Assembly (NCBI GenBank): GCA_947167345.1
Contig: CAMVHR010000022.1
Span: 1 to 46,901 of the forward strand
Direction of reading: 5' to 3'
Length of the DNA stretch: 46,901 nt
Origin: an uncultured Treponema sp.
Lineage (GTDB): Bacteria; Spirochaetota; Spirochaetia; Treponematales; Treponemataceae
The notes beneath the pieces were generated by a model, which was not told the DNA's origin, did no database searches, and saw only the letters and a list, made by a program, of their open reading frames with translations. This document shows, in pieces, positions 7,213 through 16,371 of the stretch. The stretch's first letter is position 1. Each line of letters opens with the position of its first letter. The translations under genes were made by a program, and so were the position numbers.

Positions 7213-7641
7213 ATGAATAACACAATGTTTTTTTTACCTTTTTTTGATAGAACAATTCTAAAATTCATCTGTGTCGGTCTTTTTAATACTGCTATCAGTG
7301 CAGTAATAATGTTTTTTTCATATAATTGTCTGAATCTTTCATATTGGATTTCATCCGCATTAGCCTATTGCATTGGTATTATATGTAGTTTCTTCCTTAA
7401 CAAATACATTACTTTTCAAAATCACCATAAATCTGTACTGCAAGTTTTGCTTTTTATTGCATGTACAGTCACGTCATACTTGATTGCATTTACTATCACG
7501 AAAAATATTTTTTCTTTATTAAGTGATTCGCAAGAATTCAAAGACAACATATCAATGATTGCAGGAATGATTCTGTATACAATGCTAAATTATATGGGAC
7601 AACGCTTTATAATATTCAGAAAGGAAAGAAAATGTGTATGA
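7213..7641 (+). CDS. GtrA family membrane protein (polyprenyl-sugar flippase type)
   Basis: This 142-aa protein has four predicted membrane helices and matches the GtrA family, small membrane proteins thought to flip polyprenyl-phosphate-linked sugars. LKFICVGLFNTAISAVIMFFS (from residue 16), a helix ending in GIICSFFLNKYITF, and NYMGQRFIIFRK near the C-terminus are typical family landmarks. It overlaps the following glycosyltransferase by 10 nt. The region is clearly more AT-rich than the flanking genes. The start is ATG 7213 or possibly ATG 7225; neither has a Shine-Dalgarno. It works with the next two genes in the GtrA/GtrB/glycosyltransferase scheme known from O-antigen and teichoic acid glucosylation. 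Confidence 0.88.
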   Translation: MNNTMFFLPFFDRTILKFICVGLFNTAISAVIMFFSYNCLNLSYWISSALAYCIGIICSFFLNKYITFQNHHKSVLQVLLFIACTVTSYLIAFTITKNIFSLLSDSQEFKDNISMIAGMILYTMLNYMGQRFIIFRKERKCV

Positions 7642-8609
7642 AACCTGCAGGCAGTTTATGTATAGTCATACCATGCTACAATGAAGAATCAGTTCTTCCT
7701 GTTACAGCTCCTCTATTTAAAAATAAAATAGAAGAAATGGTTCAAAAAAAATTTATTTCTGACAAAAGTCGAATTCTATTTGTTGATGATGGCTCAACAG
7801 ATGCAACATGGAGTATTATAAAAGAGTTGTCTTTTGAAAATGCTTATTTCTCTGGCATTCAGCTTAGCAGAAACAGAGGACACCAAAATGCCCTTTTGGC
7901 AGGATTAATGGAAGCAAAAGAGAAATATGACATTACCATATCCCTTGATTGTGATGGTCAGGACGACATAAACGTAATGGAAGATATGGTAAATGCATAT
8001 AAAAATGGTGCAGAAGTTGTATATGGAGTTCGAAATTCTCGTGAAAGTGATACTATTTTCAAGCGAGTAACAGCAGAATGGTTTTACAAAATAATGAAAT
8101 GCCTCGGGGCTGAAGTTATTTTTAACCATGCGGACTACAGACTTCTTTCTGCAAAAGTATTAAAAGAGTTCAGTAAATTCAACGAAGTAAATTTGTTTTT
8201 AAGAGGAATGATTCCGCTTATTGGATTCAACAGCACATGCGTTTATTATGAACGTCATGTCCGTATAGCTGGAAAAACACATTATCCCTTAAGAAAGATG
8301 TTATCACTTGCATGGAATGGCATAACATCTCTTTCTGTAAAACCTCTTCACATAATTACTGGTCTTGGAGTTAGCATTTCATTGTCAAGTTTCCTAATTA
8401 TACTCTGGTCAATTGTCATGCGCTTCTTGGAAAAAACTGTTGCAGGTTGGACAAGTCTCATTTGCATATTAGTTTTTTTAGGCGGCATACAGTTAATCTG
8501 TATAGGAATCATTGGTGAATATGTCGGGAAAACATATATGGAAGTAAAGCACCGCCCCCGCTATATCATTGAAGAAAGGACAGATTGTACAAACAAGGAG
8601 ATATTATAA
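7632..8609 (+). CDS. Family 2 glycosyltransferase (GtrB / DPM synthase-like)
   Basis: This 325-aa protein is a GT2 enzyme of the polyprenyl-phosphate glycosyltransferase type. The N-terminal GT-A domain has CIVIPCYNEESVLP, FVDDGSTDATW near residue 54, LSRNRGHQNALLAGL, and the metal-binding SLDCDGQDD near 105. RNSRESDTIFKRV and the ADYRLLSAKVL segment are typical of DPM1/GtrB relatives. Two C-terminal membrane helices (about 235-255 and 270-292) anchor it in the inner membrane. It would transfer a sugar from a nucleotide sugar to undecaprenyl phosphate on the cytoplasmic side. The start at 7632 follows AAGGAAAG; ATG 7638 is an alternative. It overlaps gtrA. Confidence 0.92.
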   Translation: MCMKPAGSLCIVIPCYNEESVLPVTAPLFKNKIEEMVQKKFISDKSRILFVDDGSTDATWSIIKELSFENAYFSGIQLSRNRGHQNALLAGLMEAKEKYDITISLDCDGQDDINVMEDMVNAYKNGAEVVYGVRNSRESDTIFKRVTAEWFYKIMKCLGAEVIFNHADYRLLSAKVLKEFSKFNEVNLFLRGMIPLIGFNSTCVYYERHVRIAGKTHYPLRKMLSLAWNGITSLSVKPLHIITGLGVSISLSSFLIILWSIVMRFLEKTVAGWTSLICILVFLGGIQLICIGIIGEYVGKTYMEVKHRPRYIIEERTDCTNKEIL

Positions 8610-8610
8610 A

Positions 8611-10446
8611 ATGTTTGAAATTAATAAAAAGACTTATGAAAGTACAATAAAAAAAATATTTTTTATTTTTTTAGGGATCTTCATACTCTCATTATTCATT
8701 TTTATTCCTGTAGTCAGGGATTTCATTATTTATTGTTTGGAAAAATTTTCTAGCAGCCATTTACAAAGAAAAGAATGGAATTTTCGTCTCGTCAACCGAG
8801 AATTATCCTTTTTGATAATACTTTCCATATTGATGCTTCCTTTTGTAAGAATAACAGACAAACGTATAATTTTATATCTATCAGCAATTCTTGCCGCGTA
8901 CCTTTTATTTTTGTGCTACATTCAATATTTTGGCTTCAAAAACCTCATAGACTGTGATGATGGCACAGAAATGATGCTATGGAGAGAATGTGCTCAACAA
9001 AAAACATTTTTTCCAATTGAGTGGAATTATACAACGGAAATACGAATTCTTAACACACAATTAATTGGTGCTCCATTGTTTTTATTTCTTTCAGACTGGG
9101 CACTCATCAGAACAATTGTTACAGTATTTTCTCTCGGATTACTTTTTGTTACAAACATGTTTCTTCTTAAAACACTTGGTATTAATTCTTTTTGGACTAG
9201 ATACATCTTTTCTATAATAGTCATTTTGCCATTTTCAAATGAAGTTTGGACTTTCATGACGCGACAATGCTATTATATACCTCATGTTATTATAGAGTTT
9301 TTATACATTGCTCTATTCATTAGAATTCTAGATATAGAAAATAAAAATTCAAAAAGAAATAAAATTTTATTTTTAATTCTTTCATTTATTTGTGGAATGT
9401 CAGGAATACGATATTCTTTTATGATTGTTGGTCCACTTGTGATTCTTTCAACTTTTCCATATATAAAACTTTATTTTAAACAGAATGGAAAATTACACAT
9501 TAAAGACATTACAAACAAAAAAGACTATTTTTTGATATATGCAATTTTATCAGCAGTTTTTAATTTTCTAGGGTTAGTTTGTTATGCAAAGGTTTTATCA
9601 AAAATATTTACAGTTTACGGTATTTTTGGAAAACTGTTTATGCCATTGGGAACTTATAAAATTGATACAATCATTAATGCAATATCACATATTTTGGGAT
9701 ATAGGGATGGTGTGTGGGCGTTTTCTTTAAAGGGAATGCTAAACATCCTTTTTTTCCCATGTGCATTCATTTTCATGTACACATTATATGATGCACTAAA
9801 AACTACTAAAAATCAAAAACATAAAACAATGTTTTTGTTCAGTATTATTTCATTTATTGTACAGAGCTTTATTATCATTAATATAGGATATGCTACAAGA
9901 TATTTTATTCTGCCGCTTTTTCTTTTTATTCCATGCCTTGCAATCCTTGTAACGAATAAAGAACTTAAGAAGTCTGTACGACAAGTTTTGGCAGTTTCAT
10001 GGATTCCATTCTTATTATTAACTTCTGCAATTACCATGCATGATGTCTTACCTTCAACAAATTCTACAAATTCTAGAGAGGAAGTGATAAGTTTTCTCTT
10101 AGAACATGATTACAAGTTTGGATACGCATCATTTCTTGATGCAAATGTATTAACAGGTATGACAAACGGCAAAATAAATATTGCCTCAATAAAAGAGAAA
10201 AATTGGGGACATAAACCTGTTAAGTTTCCTGAAAAATATGAACCCCATTTCTGGGGACAACCAAAATACTATTTTGATCCAAACTATCATAATACTGAAA
10301 AGATTTTTTTCTTAGTTGCAGAGGATGATTATCTAAATAATCAAAATCTTGTTCTCTTTAGACAAGGAAAAGAAGTCTATCGGGACAATTCATTCAGAGT
10401 GTATGAGTTTGCAAATCACAGTACATTCATTAATACATATCAATAA
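8611..10446 (+). CDS. Multi-pass membrane protein, probable GT-C type glycosyltransferase
   Basis: This 611-aa protein has about ten to twelve hydrophobic helices and a soluble C-terminal domain of about 110 residues. After the first helices, a polar loop carries NLIDCDDGTEMMLWRE (around residues 113-128), an acidic pair of the kind used by GT-C glycosyltransferases for donor or metal binding. I do not recognise a named family. Position after gtrA and gtrB matches the serotype-specific transferase slot, which moves the flipped sugar to an acceptor outside the membrane. The ATG at 8611 is chosen because AAGGAG lies at 8595-8600; an upstream TTG at 8569 has no such support. The base composition is strongly AT-rich, suggesting acquisition by transfer. 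Confidence 0.75.
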   Translation: MFEINKKTYESTIKKIFFIFLGIFILSLFIFIPVVRDFIIYCLEKFSSSHLQRKEWNFRLVNRELSFLIILSILMLPFVRITDKRIILYLSAILAAYLLFLCYIQYFGFKNLIDCDDGTEMMLWRECAQQKTFFPIEWNYTTEIRILNTQLIGAPLFLFLSDWALIRTIVTVFSLGLLFVTNMFLLKTLGINSFWTRYIFSIIVILPFSNEVWTFMTRQCYYIPHVIIEFLYIALFIRILDIENKNSKRNKILFLILSFICGMSGIRYSFMIVGPLVILSTFPYIKLYFKQNGKLHIKDITNKKDYFLIYAILSAVFNFLGLVCYAKVLSKIFTVYGIFGKLFMPLGTYKIDTIINAISHILGYRDGVWAFSLKGMLNILFFPCAFIFMYTLYDALKTTKNQKHKTMFLFSIISFIVQSFIIINIGYATRYFILPLFLFIPCLAILVTNKELKKSVRQVLAVSWIPFLLLTSAITMHDVLPSTNSTNSREEVISFLLEHDYKFGYASFLDANVLTGMTNGKINIASIKEKNWGHKPVKFPEKYEPHFWGQPKYYFDPNYHNTEKIFFLVAEDDYLNNQNLVLFRQGKEVYRDNSFRVYEFANHSTFINTYQ

Positions 10447-10596
10447 TTATTGAAGTCACTTATGAAAAAATTTTTATGAATTTACATCAAATTTCGAAAA
10501 AAGTTATTCAAATGTTCTGTGTGATATAAATATTTTTCGTAAAAAAATGTACAAAATATTCACGATATAGTACATTCAAGAATGCATATAAAAAAG
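10447..10596. other. AT-rich intergenic stretch after the gtr operon
   Basis: No ORF or RNA gene is recognised. It contains a 7-bp inverted repeat, AATGTAC (10546-10552) with GTACATT (10570-10576), without a following T-run. No clear plus-strand terminator for the gtr operon was found. Confidence 0.5.
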
Positions 10597-10640
10597 TGCC
10601 GGACGGCATAGCAGCAACGTAACAGGAGTACCGTCCGGCA
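10590..10640 (-). terminator. Intrinsic terminator of the alpha-galactoside operon
   Basis: TGCCGGACGG (10597-10606) pairs perfectly with CCGTCCGGCA (10631-10640). Read on the minus strand the stem is followed by CTTTTTTATA, the arrangement of a Rho-independent terminator, about 75 nt after the alpha-galactosidase stop. The 24-nt loop is long. There is no T-tract on the plus strand. Confidence 0.8.
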
Positions 10641-10714
10641 GGGAGGAATTTTATTCAAAACAACAGCAAAGGTAAGTCCCTACAACTCAACCTATTCTAT
10701 TGCAGCTTCAAAAA

Positions 10715-12976
10715 TCAAGAACTCTTTTCAAGCACAAAGTGGACACTGCCACCATACTGAGGCTTGCCCATAACACGCAGTCCTGCAAACATCAGTTCTG
10801 CACCAGAAACACTAGTACCATCAGGAATTATGCAGAATTGGCTTGACGGCATATCAAATACAGATTTTTTCATATTATCCTGCAAAGTTTCACTCTGCAA
10901 ACTTTTTATGCGATATACGGAGTTAGCATCCAGCCCCTGCAAAGGTACTGTAATATATTCAGCATTTGCTTCTGCGTACTGCCACACAATGCTTACAACA
11001 GCCTGTTTCTTGTCTTTGGAAACATGTTCCCATGCAGCGTATTCAGAAGATTCTGCAGCAGAATGACAGTTCCAAGGAGACTGAATGCGGTACAAATCTC
11101 CAAACTGAACAGTTTTGCGAATGTTTTTGTACCATGCAATCTGAGATTTGATTTCTTCAAGCTCTACATCTGAAAGCATATTCAAATCAAGCTCATATCC
11201 GAATGTACCTGCCATAGCAACGTGACCTCGTGTAGAAAGAGATGTAATCCTTCCTATCTGATGGTTCGGTACAGCAGATACATGACATGACATTGCACTT
11301 GCCGGATATGCAACAGATGTTCCCATTTGAATTGCAATTCGTGAAAGACCATCAGTATTATCGCTTGTCCATGTTTGAGGCATGTAATGCAACATTCCTG
11401 CATCAAAACGACCACCGCCTCCAGAACATGACTCAAACAACACATCCGGGAAACGAGAAGTAAGAGTTTCAAGCAAACGATACAAACCAAGATAGAACTT
11501 GTGAGATGCATTCAGATACATATCTGAAACACTTCTGTTAAAATCCCATTTTACATAATCAATATGAGCAACAGAAAGGATATTAGAAATTCTTTCTGCA
11601 AGATAATCAACAACCTCGTCTTTGCCCAAGTCAAGAACAAGCTGATGCCGTCCTAAAACAGCATCTCTGCCTTTCAACTGAAAAGCCCAGTCAGGATGTT
11701 CTCGATACAAATCGCTGTCAGGAGAAATCATTTCTGGCTCAAACCAAAGTCCAAACTTCATGCCTCTTTTATGAATGCCGTCCGAAACTTCTTCCAAACC
11801 ATTAGGCAGCTTGTCTTTAAATACAAACCAGTCTCCTAAAGACGATCGGTCATCATTGCGTTTGCCAAACCAACCGTCATCCAGAACAAACAGTTCAACA
11901 CCTTCTTTTGCAGCAGTATCTGCAAGTGCAAACAATTTATTTACATCAAAATTAAAATATGTAGCTTCCCAGTTATTAATCACAACAGGACGCTCTGCAT
12001 CCCGCCATTTTCCACGGCACAAATTCTTTCTATACAAATCATGGAATGTACGGCTCATGCCACCCAATCCATTTTCACTTCGAACCATAACAACTTCTGG
12101 AGTACAAAATGATTCACCATCATTTAATTTCCAGTCAAAGTTATAAGGACTTATTCCCATTTGAACACGGCTCATACCATACTGGTCAACTTCAACCTGA
12201 GCCGTAAAGTTACCGCTGTATACAAGATTAAAACCAAATACTTCTCCCTCTGTTTCGCCTGCATTCTGCGAAAGCAAAGCTATAAACGGATTCTGCTGAT
12301 GACTTGAGGCACCGCGACGGCTTTCTACACCCTGCATTCCAGGAACAAGATTCCTTATAACTGCATGACGTTCACGCGCATGGGCACCAGACAACTGCAT
12401 CATTTTGTAGCGAGAATGAGGAAAATCAATGCTTGCACTCAACACCTTACGAAGTGACAATGGTTTAGAACCGCATTTAAACACTGCGTGACGGCAAATA
12501 ACATCAAAATTTTTCCATACCGTATAGCTTAAAGTAACAGTTAAACCTGTATAAGAATCTTTTAAATCAATTTCCAGTGTATCAGCTTCACTGGCATCAG
12601 AAACATAAGTAGAAGGAAGTCCTTCTAGTTTCTTTTTTCCTGCAAAAATACGATAAGATTGATATTCTAAATCAGAAGCCAATGCATCATCATATACGGC
12701 TTCAAATGCTGATGAACGAAAATCCGAACGCATCGGAACAGGATATTCACACTGTTGAGTATCCATAGAAAAATCAACGGTGTCGTGTACTTCTGCAGGA
12801 ACAGGACTAAAAGCTCTGTCTGCAAGAGGCATGACGCAGACATCAGACCAAACTGGCAGTGTATGAAACCAACCGCCATGCAACAGATATTTTTCCTTAA
12901 ATAAACGTATGACATACGTAGATGTTGGAGTATTCAGAAGAAAAACACCTTTCTCTTTATCAAAACAAATGCTCAT
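10715..12976 (-). CDS. Alpha-galactosidase, GH36
   Basis: This 753-aa cytosolic enzyme hydrolyses terminal alpha-1,6-galactose from melibiose, raffinose and related oligosaccharides by a retaining mechanism. The N-terminal beta-sandwich (to about 330) is followed by a TIM barrel. YVKWDFNRSVSDM near residue 477 holds the nucleophile Asp, and TSDNTDGL near 539 holds the acid/base Asp. ESCSGGGGRFD (around 515) and WEATYFNFD, FVLDDGWFGKRNDD and GLWFEPEMI are further GH36 landmarks. Length is normal for bacterial GH36. There is no signal peptide, so the substrate enters through the upstream ABC importer. It is the last gene of the operon, 50 nt after the binding-protein gene, with TAGGAAA as ribosome site and a strong terminator downstream. 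Confidence 0.95.
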   Translation of the reverse strand: MSICFDKEKGVFLLNTPTSTYVIRLFKEKYLLHGGWFHTLPVWSDVCVMPLADRAFSPVPAEVHDTVDFSMDTQQCEYPVPMRSDFRSSAFEAVYDDALASDLEYQSYRIFAGKKKLEGLPSTYVSDASEADTLEIDLKDSYTGLTVTLSYTVWKNFDVICRHAVFKCGSKPLSLRKVLSASIDFPHSRYKMMQLSGAHARERHAVIRNLVPGMQGVESRRGASSHQQNPFIALLSQNAGETEGEVFGFNLVYSGNFTAQVEVDQYGMSRVQMGISPYNFDWKLNDGESFCTPEVVMVRSENGLGGMSRTFHDLYRKNLCRGKWRDAERPVVINNWEATYFNFDVNKLFALADTAAKEGVELFVLDDGWFGKRNDDRSSLGDWFVFKDKLPNGLEEVSDGIHKRGMKFGLWFEPEMISPDSDLYREHPDWAFQLKGRDAVLGRHQLVLDLGKDEVVDYLAERISNILSVAHIDYVKWDFNRSVSDMYLNASHKFYLGLYRLLETLTSRFPDVLFESCSGGGGRFDAGMLHYMPQTWTSDNTDGLSRIAIQMGTSVAYPASAMSCHVSAVPNHQIGRITSLSTRGHVAMAGTFGYELDLNMLSDVELEEIKSQIAWYKNIRKTVQFGDLYRIQSPWNCHSAAESSEYAAWEHVSKDKKQAVVSIVWQYAEANAEYITVPLQGLDANSVYRIKSLQSETLQDNMKKSVFDMPSSQFCIIPDGTSVSGAELMFAGLRVMGKPQYGGSVHFVLEKSS

Positions 12977-13026
12977 AGTTTTATTTCCTATAATAAAAAA
13001 GACTCTCTCCGATTTTATTTTGCTAA

Positions 13027-14379
13027 TTATTTGAACAAAGACTTTACCTGTGCATTAGAATCTTTAAGTGCAGACTCAACATCTTTCTGACCAAGGAAAA
13101 TCTCATCAAACGTACGTGTCATAATCTGACCAATTTCAACAGAATGGTCTACGATCGGATAAAGGAATGTTCCGTTAGGAGCTTTAGCTTCATCTGTAAA
13201 TGCAGATACGTCATATCCCTTTTCCTTATAACTGGCAAGAGCCTTATCTACACCACTCTGAATTGCAGGGAATACAACACCATAAGAACCAATGATATTC
13301 TGTGCATCTGGAGATGCCAGGAACTTAACCCATTCCCAAGCTTCATCCTTATGCTTGCTTCCAACCCATATTGAGTCACCAAGACCGTTAATCATGCTCT
13401 TACGTCCTGCGGAACCTTCTGGCAAACGTGCAAATCCAACTTCAAATACACCATTGGTCTTATAAGAACCAATCATCCATGAACCATCAAATACAAGGGC
13501 TGCTTTCTGAGAATTGAATACAGCGGCTGTTCCGTTTGAAGTTTCTGTATATGGAGTAAGATATCCGTCATCCTGCATTTTCTTCAGCCATTTGATTGTA
13601 CTGACAAAGCGAGGGTCATCGTAATGATAGTTCCAGTCATAAAGGCCGTCTGTATACATCCAACCTGTTGCGCATGCAAGTCCTGAATACTGAGCCTGAC
13701 CACGGTCATCACTGTGAGCAAGAACAAGACCGTACTGAACAACATTGTTCTTATCAAACTTAGGATCAAGACCATTACGTCCTGCAGCATCAATAGAAAG
13801 CTTTCTTATCATTGTCTCGAAAGAACCACCATCATTGTAATTCCAATTAAGATTGTTAAGTTCGTCATGACTAATGCCAGCTTTATCAGTTATATCCTTA
13901 TTGTATACTATACAGATTGTATCCCAGTCTTTTGGAAGACCGTAAGTCTTGCCATCCTTTGTCTGCCAAAGTTTTTCAAGGCTGTTCATGTAAATAGAAG
14001 TATCTACATTGTCCTTTTTAATGTAAGGAGTCAAATCTACAAGCTGATTCTTATTTGCAAAATCAAGATACTTTGCAAGGTGATCTGTAAATACATCAGA
14101 AGCTGAACCACCAATCATTTCTGTCTGAAGTCCCGTCCAGTAGTCGTCCCACCCAAGCTGTGCAATTTCTATTTTGATATTAGGATTTCTTTTTGTAAAC
14201 TCATCAGCAGCAGCCTGATAAGCAGGGAGCTGGTTGGAATCCCACAATTCATACTTAATTGTAACAACTTTTCCTTTACCGGAAGAAGCACCTGCCCCAC
14301 CCTTATTTGAACAAGAAGTTCCCATAAGAGCACCCAAAGCTGCAAGCAATGCACCTGCAATAACGATTGACTTTTTCAT
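13027..14379 (-). CDS. Sugar ABC transporter substrate-binding lipoprotein
   Basis: This is a 450-aa extracytoplasmic solute-binding protein of the carbohydrate (family 1, MsmE/MalE-like) type. The lipoprotein signal peptide ends in MGTSC (Cys about residue 23), followed by a Gly/Ser linker. Residues KVVTIKYELWDSNQLPAYQAAADEF and the two-domain periplasmic pattern, including AAVFNSQKAALVFDGSWMIG, are typical. Very strong AAGGAGGA ribosome binding site 7 nt upstream of the ATG, and an intercistronic stem-loop before it, fit high expression relative to the permeases. It lies between the permeases and the alpha-galactosidase, so the ligand is probably an alpha-galactoside such as melibiose or raffinose (inference from context). 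Confidence 0.93.
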   Translation of the reverse strand: MKKSIVIAGALLAALGALMGTSCSNKGGAGASSGKGKVVTIKYELWDSNQLPAYQAAADEFTKRNPNIKIEIAQLGWDDYWTGLQTEMIGGSASDVFTDHLAKYLDFANKNQLVDLTPYIKKDNVDTSIYMNSLEKLWQTKDGKTYGLPKDWDTICIVYNKDITDKAGISHDELNNLNWNYNDGGSFETMIRKLSIDAAGRNGLDPKFDKNNVVQYGLVLAHSDDRGQAQYSGLACATGWMYTDGLYDWNYHYDDPRFVSTIKWLKKMQDDGYLTPYTETSNGTAAVFNSQKAALVFDGSWMIGSYKTNGVFEVGFARLPEGSAGRKSMINGLGDSIWVGSKHKDEAWEWVKFLASPDAQNIIGSYGVVFPAIQSGVDKALASYKEKGYDVSAFTDEAKAPNGTFLYPIVDHSVEIGQIMTRTFDEIFLGQKDVESALKDSNAQVKSLFK

Positions 14380-14386
14380 ACCTTAT

Positions 14387-14394
14387 TCCTCCTT
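14387..14394 (-). promoter_or_regulatory. Strong Shine-Dalgarno of the binding-protein gene
   Basis: AAGGAGGA on the minus strand, 7 nt from the ATG at 14379. It is the best ribosome binding site noticed in the window and fits the need for excess binding protein over permease. Confidence 0.8.
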
Positions 14395-14432
14395 AATTTA
14401 TGAACAGATATTATAATAAGTTAATATAGGGA

Positions 14433-14460
14433 GCCTCTAAAAACTTGGTTTTTTAGAGGC
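14433..14460 (-). promoter_or_regulatory. Intercistronic stem-loop between permease and binding protein
   Basis: GCCTCTAAAAA (14433-14443) and TTTTTAGAGGC (14450-14460) form a perfect 11-bp stem with a 6-nt loop. No T-run follows on the minus strand, so it is more likely an mRNA-stabilising or processing element than a full terminator. Confidence 0.65.
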
Positions 14461-14489
14461 AACTCTGAACATGCCATATTCTATAAAAA

Positions 14490-15386
14490 TCAACGGAATC
14501 CGCTGAACTGTATAGAATTAATTATCTTCTTTCCAAGTATTGCATAGATTATAAACGCAGGAATTATAGCAAGAACTGTACCTGCCATCATTCCGCTCCA
14601 GTCAGGCTGTCCCTGTGGAGTCTGAGAACGGAACACACCAAGCGCAACTGTAAGAGTTCTCAAATCTTCCTTTCTGCCCACAATCAATGGCCACATGTAG
14701 TCGTTCCATGTATTTATGGCAATCGTTACGGCAAGTGTAATGACAGCTGTCTGCATGAGAGGCATAATAATCATGAAGAAAGTTCTGTATTGTCCAGCTC
14801 CGTCAAGGTATGCGGCTTCCTCAATCTCTTTGTTTATGCCCATAAAGAACTGGCGCATAAAGAATACAGAATAAGGAGTCATGAACAAAGCAGGAAGAAC
14901 AATGCCTCCGTAAGTATTTAAAAGACCAAGCTGACGTATAAAGACGAAGTTCGGAATCATCATTACAACACCAGGAACCATCATAGTTGCAAGAATCAAT
15001 GCAAAAATCTTATCACGTCCCGGAAAATGCAGACGCGAAAATCCATAACCTGCCATGGAGCAGAAAAACACCTGACACACAGTTGTAATAAAGGCAATTA
15101 CAAACGAATTGCGGAGATTCAACAGAAAGTTTACACTCTGTCCCGACCCACCGAGGGCAAGGGATTCTTCTGCACTTACAAATCCGAGTACACGTACAAA
15201 GTTCATTCCAGTCACTCTTGAAGGCACAAGCTTGACAGCATCGGAATATATAAGCGAAGCAGGTGTAAAAGCAGTTCGTACAACCCAGTAAAATGGAAAA
15301 AGCGTTATAAACAGCAAGATGAGAATCACAATCCACATCATTACGTGGCCGAAAGACATTTCTTTCTTAAGTTTATCAGTATCCAT
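14490..15386 (-). CDS. Carbohydrate ABC transporter permease, MalG/MsmG type
   Basis: This 298-aa inner-membrane protein has six predicted helices and the binding-protein-dependent transport domain. The cytoplasmic EAA loop reads EEAAYLDGAGQYRTFFMII, near residues 193-211, the contact site for the ATPase. It starts at ATG 15386, 18 nt after the upstream permease stop, and forms a heterodimeric channel with it. No ATP-binding subunit gene is present in the locus, so a shared MsmK/UgpC-like ATPase elsewhere is expected. Substrate is inferred from the downstream alpha-galactosidase. Confidence 0.95.
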   Translation of the reverse strand: MDTDKLKKEMSFGHVMMWIVILILLFITLFPFYWVVRTAFTPASLIYSDAVKLVPSRVTGMNFVRVLGFVSAEESLALGGSGQSVNFLLNLRNSFVIAFITTVCQVFFCSMAGYGFSRLHFPGRDKIFALILATMMVPGVVMMIPNFVFIRQLGLLNTYGGIVLPALFMTPYSVFFMRQFFMGINKEIEEAAYLDGAGQYRTFFMIIMPLMQTAVITLAVTIAINTWNDYMWPLIVGRKEDLRTLTVALGVFRSQTPQGQPDWSGMMAGTVLAIIPAFIIYAILGKKIINSIQFSGFR

Positions 15387-15404
15387 AAATCACACCGCCT
15401 TTAA

Positions 15405-16286
15405 TTAATTATCTGACTCATTTGCCCTGAAGAACTTCATCTGCATAAAGCTTATAAAGGCAAGAATGACAAAGAGTACGATTGATGCAGCAGAAGCATA
15501 GCCCATCTTATAGGCTTCAAATCCGTTCTTATATATAAACAGGTAAATGGCATAAGTTGCAGTTACAGGGCCTCCCTTTGTAGTTACTGCAATCGTATCG
15601 TAAATCTGGAAAGAACCTATAACAGTCGTTACGACAACAAACAACATGACAGGGCGTATATACGGAAGAATTACAAAGAAGAATTTTCTGAAAGAACCAC
15701 ATCCGTCAATTGTGGCCGCCTCTTCAATTTCTTTCGGAACACTCTGTAAACCTGCAAAGACAAGCAATGCAGTATATCCCATGTGTCTCCAAATGTTTAT
15801 TCCAGCAATTGAAGGAAGAGCAGTTGCTGTATCTGAAAGGAAGTTTATCTTCTGCAAGCCCAGTCTGACTAAAAGAGCATCGATAATTCCCAAAGGTGGA
15901 TCAAGCAACCAGAACCACAAAAGACCAACAACAACATTCGACATAATCCAAGGGGTAAGAAAAACACCTCGTAAAAAACCACTCTTGCCAGACCTGTTCA
16001 TAATGATGGCAATCATCAATGCCAACACAGTCTGAAGAGGAATATTAAGAAGAACATAACATACTGTCACTTTCATTGATACCCAGAAATCAGGATCTTT
16101 AAAAAGAGAGACATAATTTTTTATTCCTACGAATTTTGCAGGACTGAACAAATCCCAGTCCGTAAAACTGTAAATAAAACCGCCTATGGTCGGATACAGA
16201 TAGAAAAAAACAAATCCCAGCAGACACGGTACTACAAAACTGAAAGCAACTAAGCTTCGTTTTATTTCATAACCTTTGACTTTCAT
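15405..16286 (-). CDS. Carbohydrate ABC transporter permease, MalF/MsmF type
   Basis: This 293-aa inner-membrane permease has six predicted helices, and its EAA loop is EEAATIDGCGSFRKFFFVI near residue 190. It is the first gene of the alpha-galactoside operon, divergent from the LacI regulator. The ATG at 16286 lies only 7 nt after a near-perfect promoter (TTTACA-17-TATAAT), and no ribosome binding site exists in between, so its mRNA is predicted to be leaderless. An alternative would be a downstream start, but the family's N-terminal region (YEIKRSLVAFSFVVPCLLGF) begins right at this ATG, supporting it. Confidence 0.95.
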   Translation of the reverse strand: MKVKGYEIKRSLVAFSFVVPCLLGFVFFYLYPTIGGFIYSFTDWDLFSPAKFVGIKNYVSLFKDPDFWVSMKVTVCYVLLNIPLQTVLALMIAIIMNRSGKSGFLRGVFLTPWIMSNVVVGLLWFWLLDPPLGIIDALLVRLGLQKINFLSDTATALPSIAGINIWRHMGYTALLVFAGLQSVPKEIEEAATIDGCGSFRKFFFVILPYIRPVMLFVVVTTVIGSFQIYDTIAVTTKGGPVTATYAIYLFIYKNGFEAYKMGYASAASIVLFVILAFISFMQMKFFRANESDN

Positions 16287-16293
16287 GATTTTT

Positions 16294-16322
16294 ATTATAC
16301 GAGCAGTTTTTTCATTTGTAAA
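16294..16322 (-). promoter_or_regulatory. Promoter of the alpha-galactoside operon (leaderless)
   Basis: On the minus strand: TTTACA (16322-16317), 17 bp, TATAAT (16299-16294), then 7 nt to the permease ATG. The transcript start would fall at about 16287, directly at the start codon. Confidence 0.75.
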
Positions 16323-16338
16323 GAAAATTTTTCATAAA

Positions 16339-16358
16339 TTTTGTAAAATTTTACAAAA
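16339..16358. promoter_or_regulatory. LacI-type operator, perfect 20-bp palindrome
   Basis: TTTTGTAAAATTTTACAAAA is fully symmetric and lies between the two divergent promoters. A second, spaced dyad TGTAA / TTACA is at 16363-16367 / 16373-16377, and a half-site TTTGTAAA at 16315-16322. Both -35 boxes are themselves half-sites (TTTACA/TGTAAA), so repressor binding would block both directions. Confidence 0.75.
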
Positions 16359-16371
16359 CAACTGTAACAAC

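Noticed and set aside
8569..8610. Upstream TTG start for the 611-aa membrane protein
   Set aside because: It lies inside the GT2 gene without a ribosome site; the ATG at 8611 has AAGGAG at the right distance.
10597..10714. Possible small RNA downstream of alpha-galactosidase
   Set aside because: The stem-loop is fully explained as the minus-strand terminator and no promoter was found for a separate RNA.
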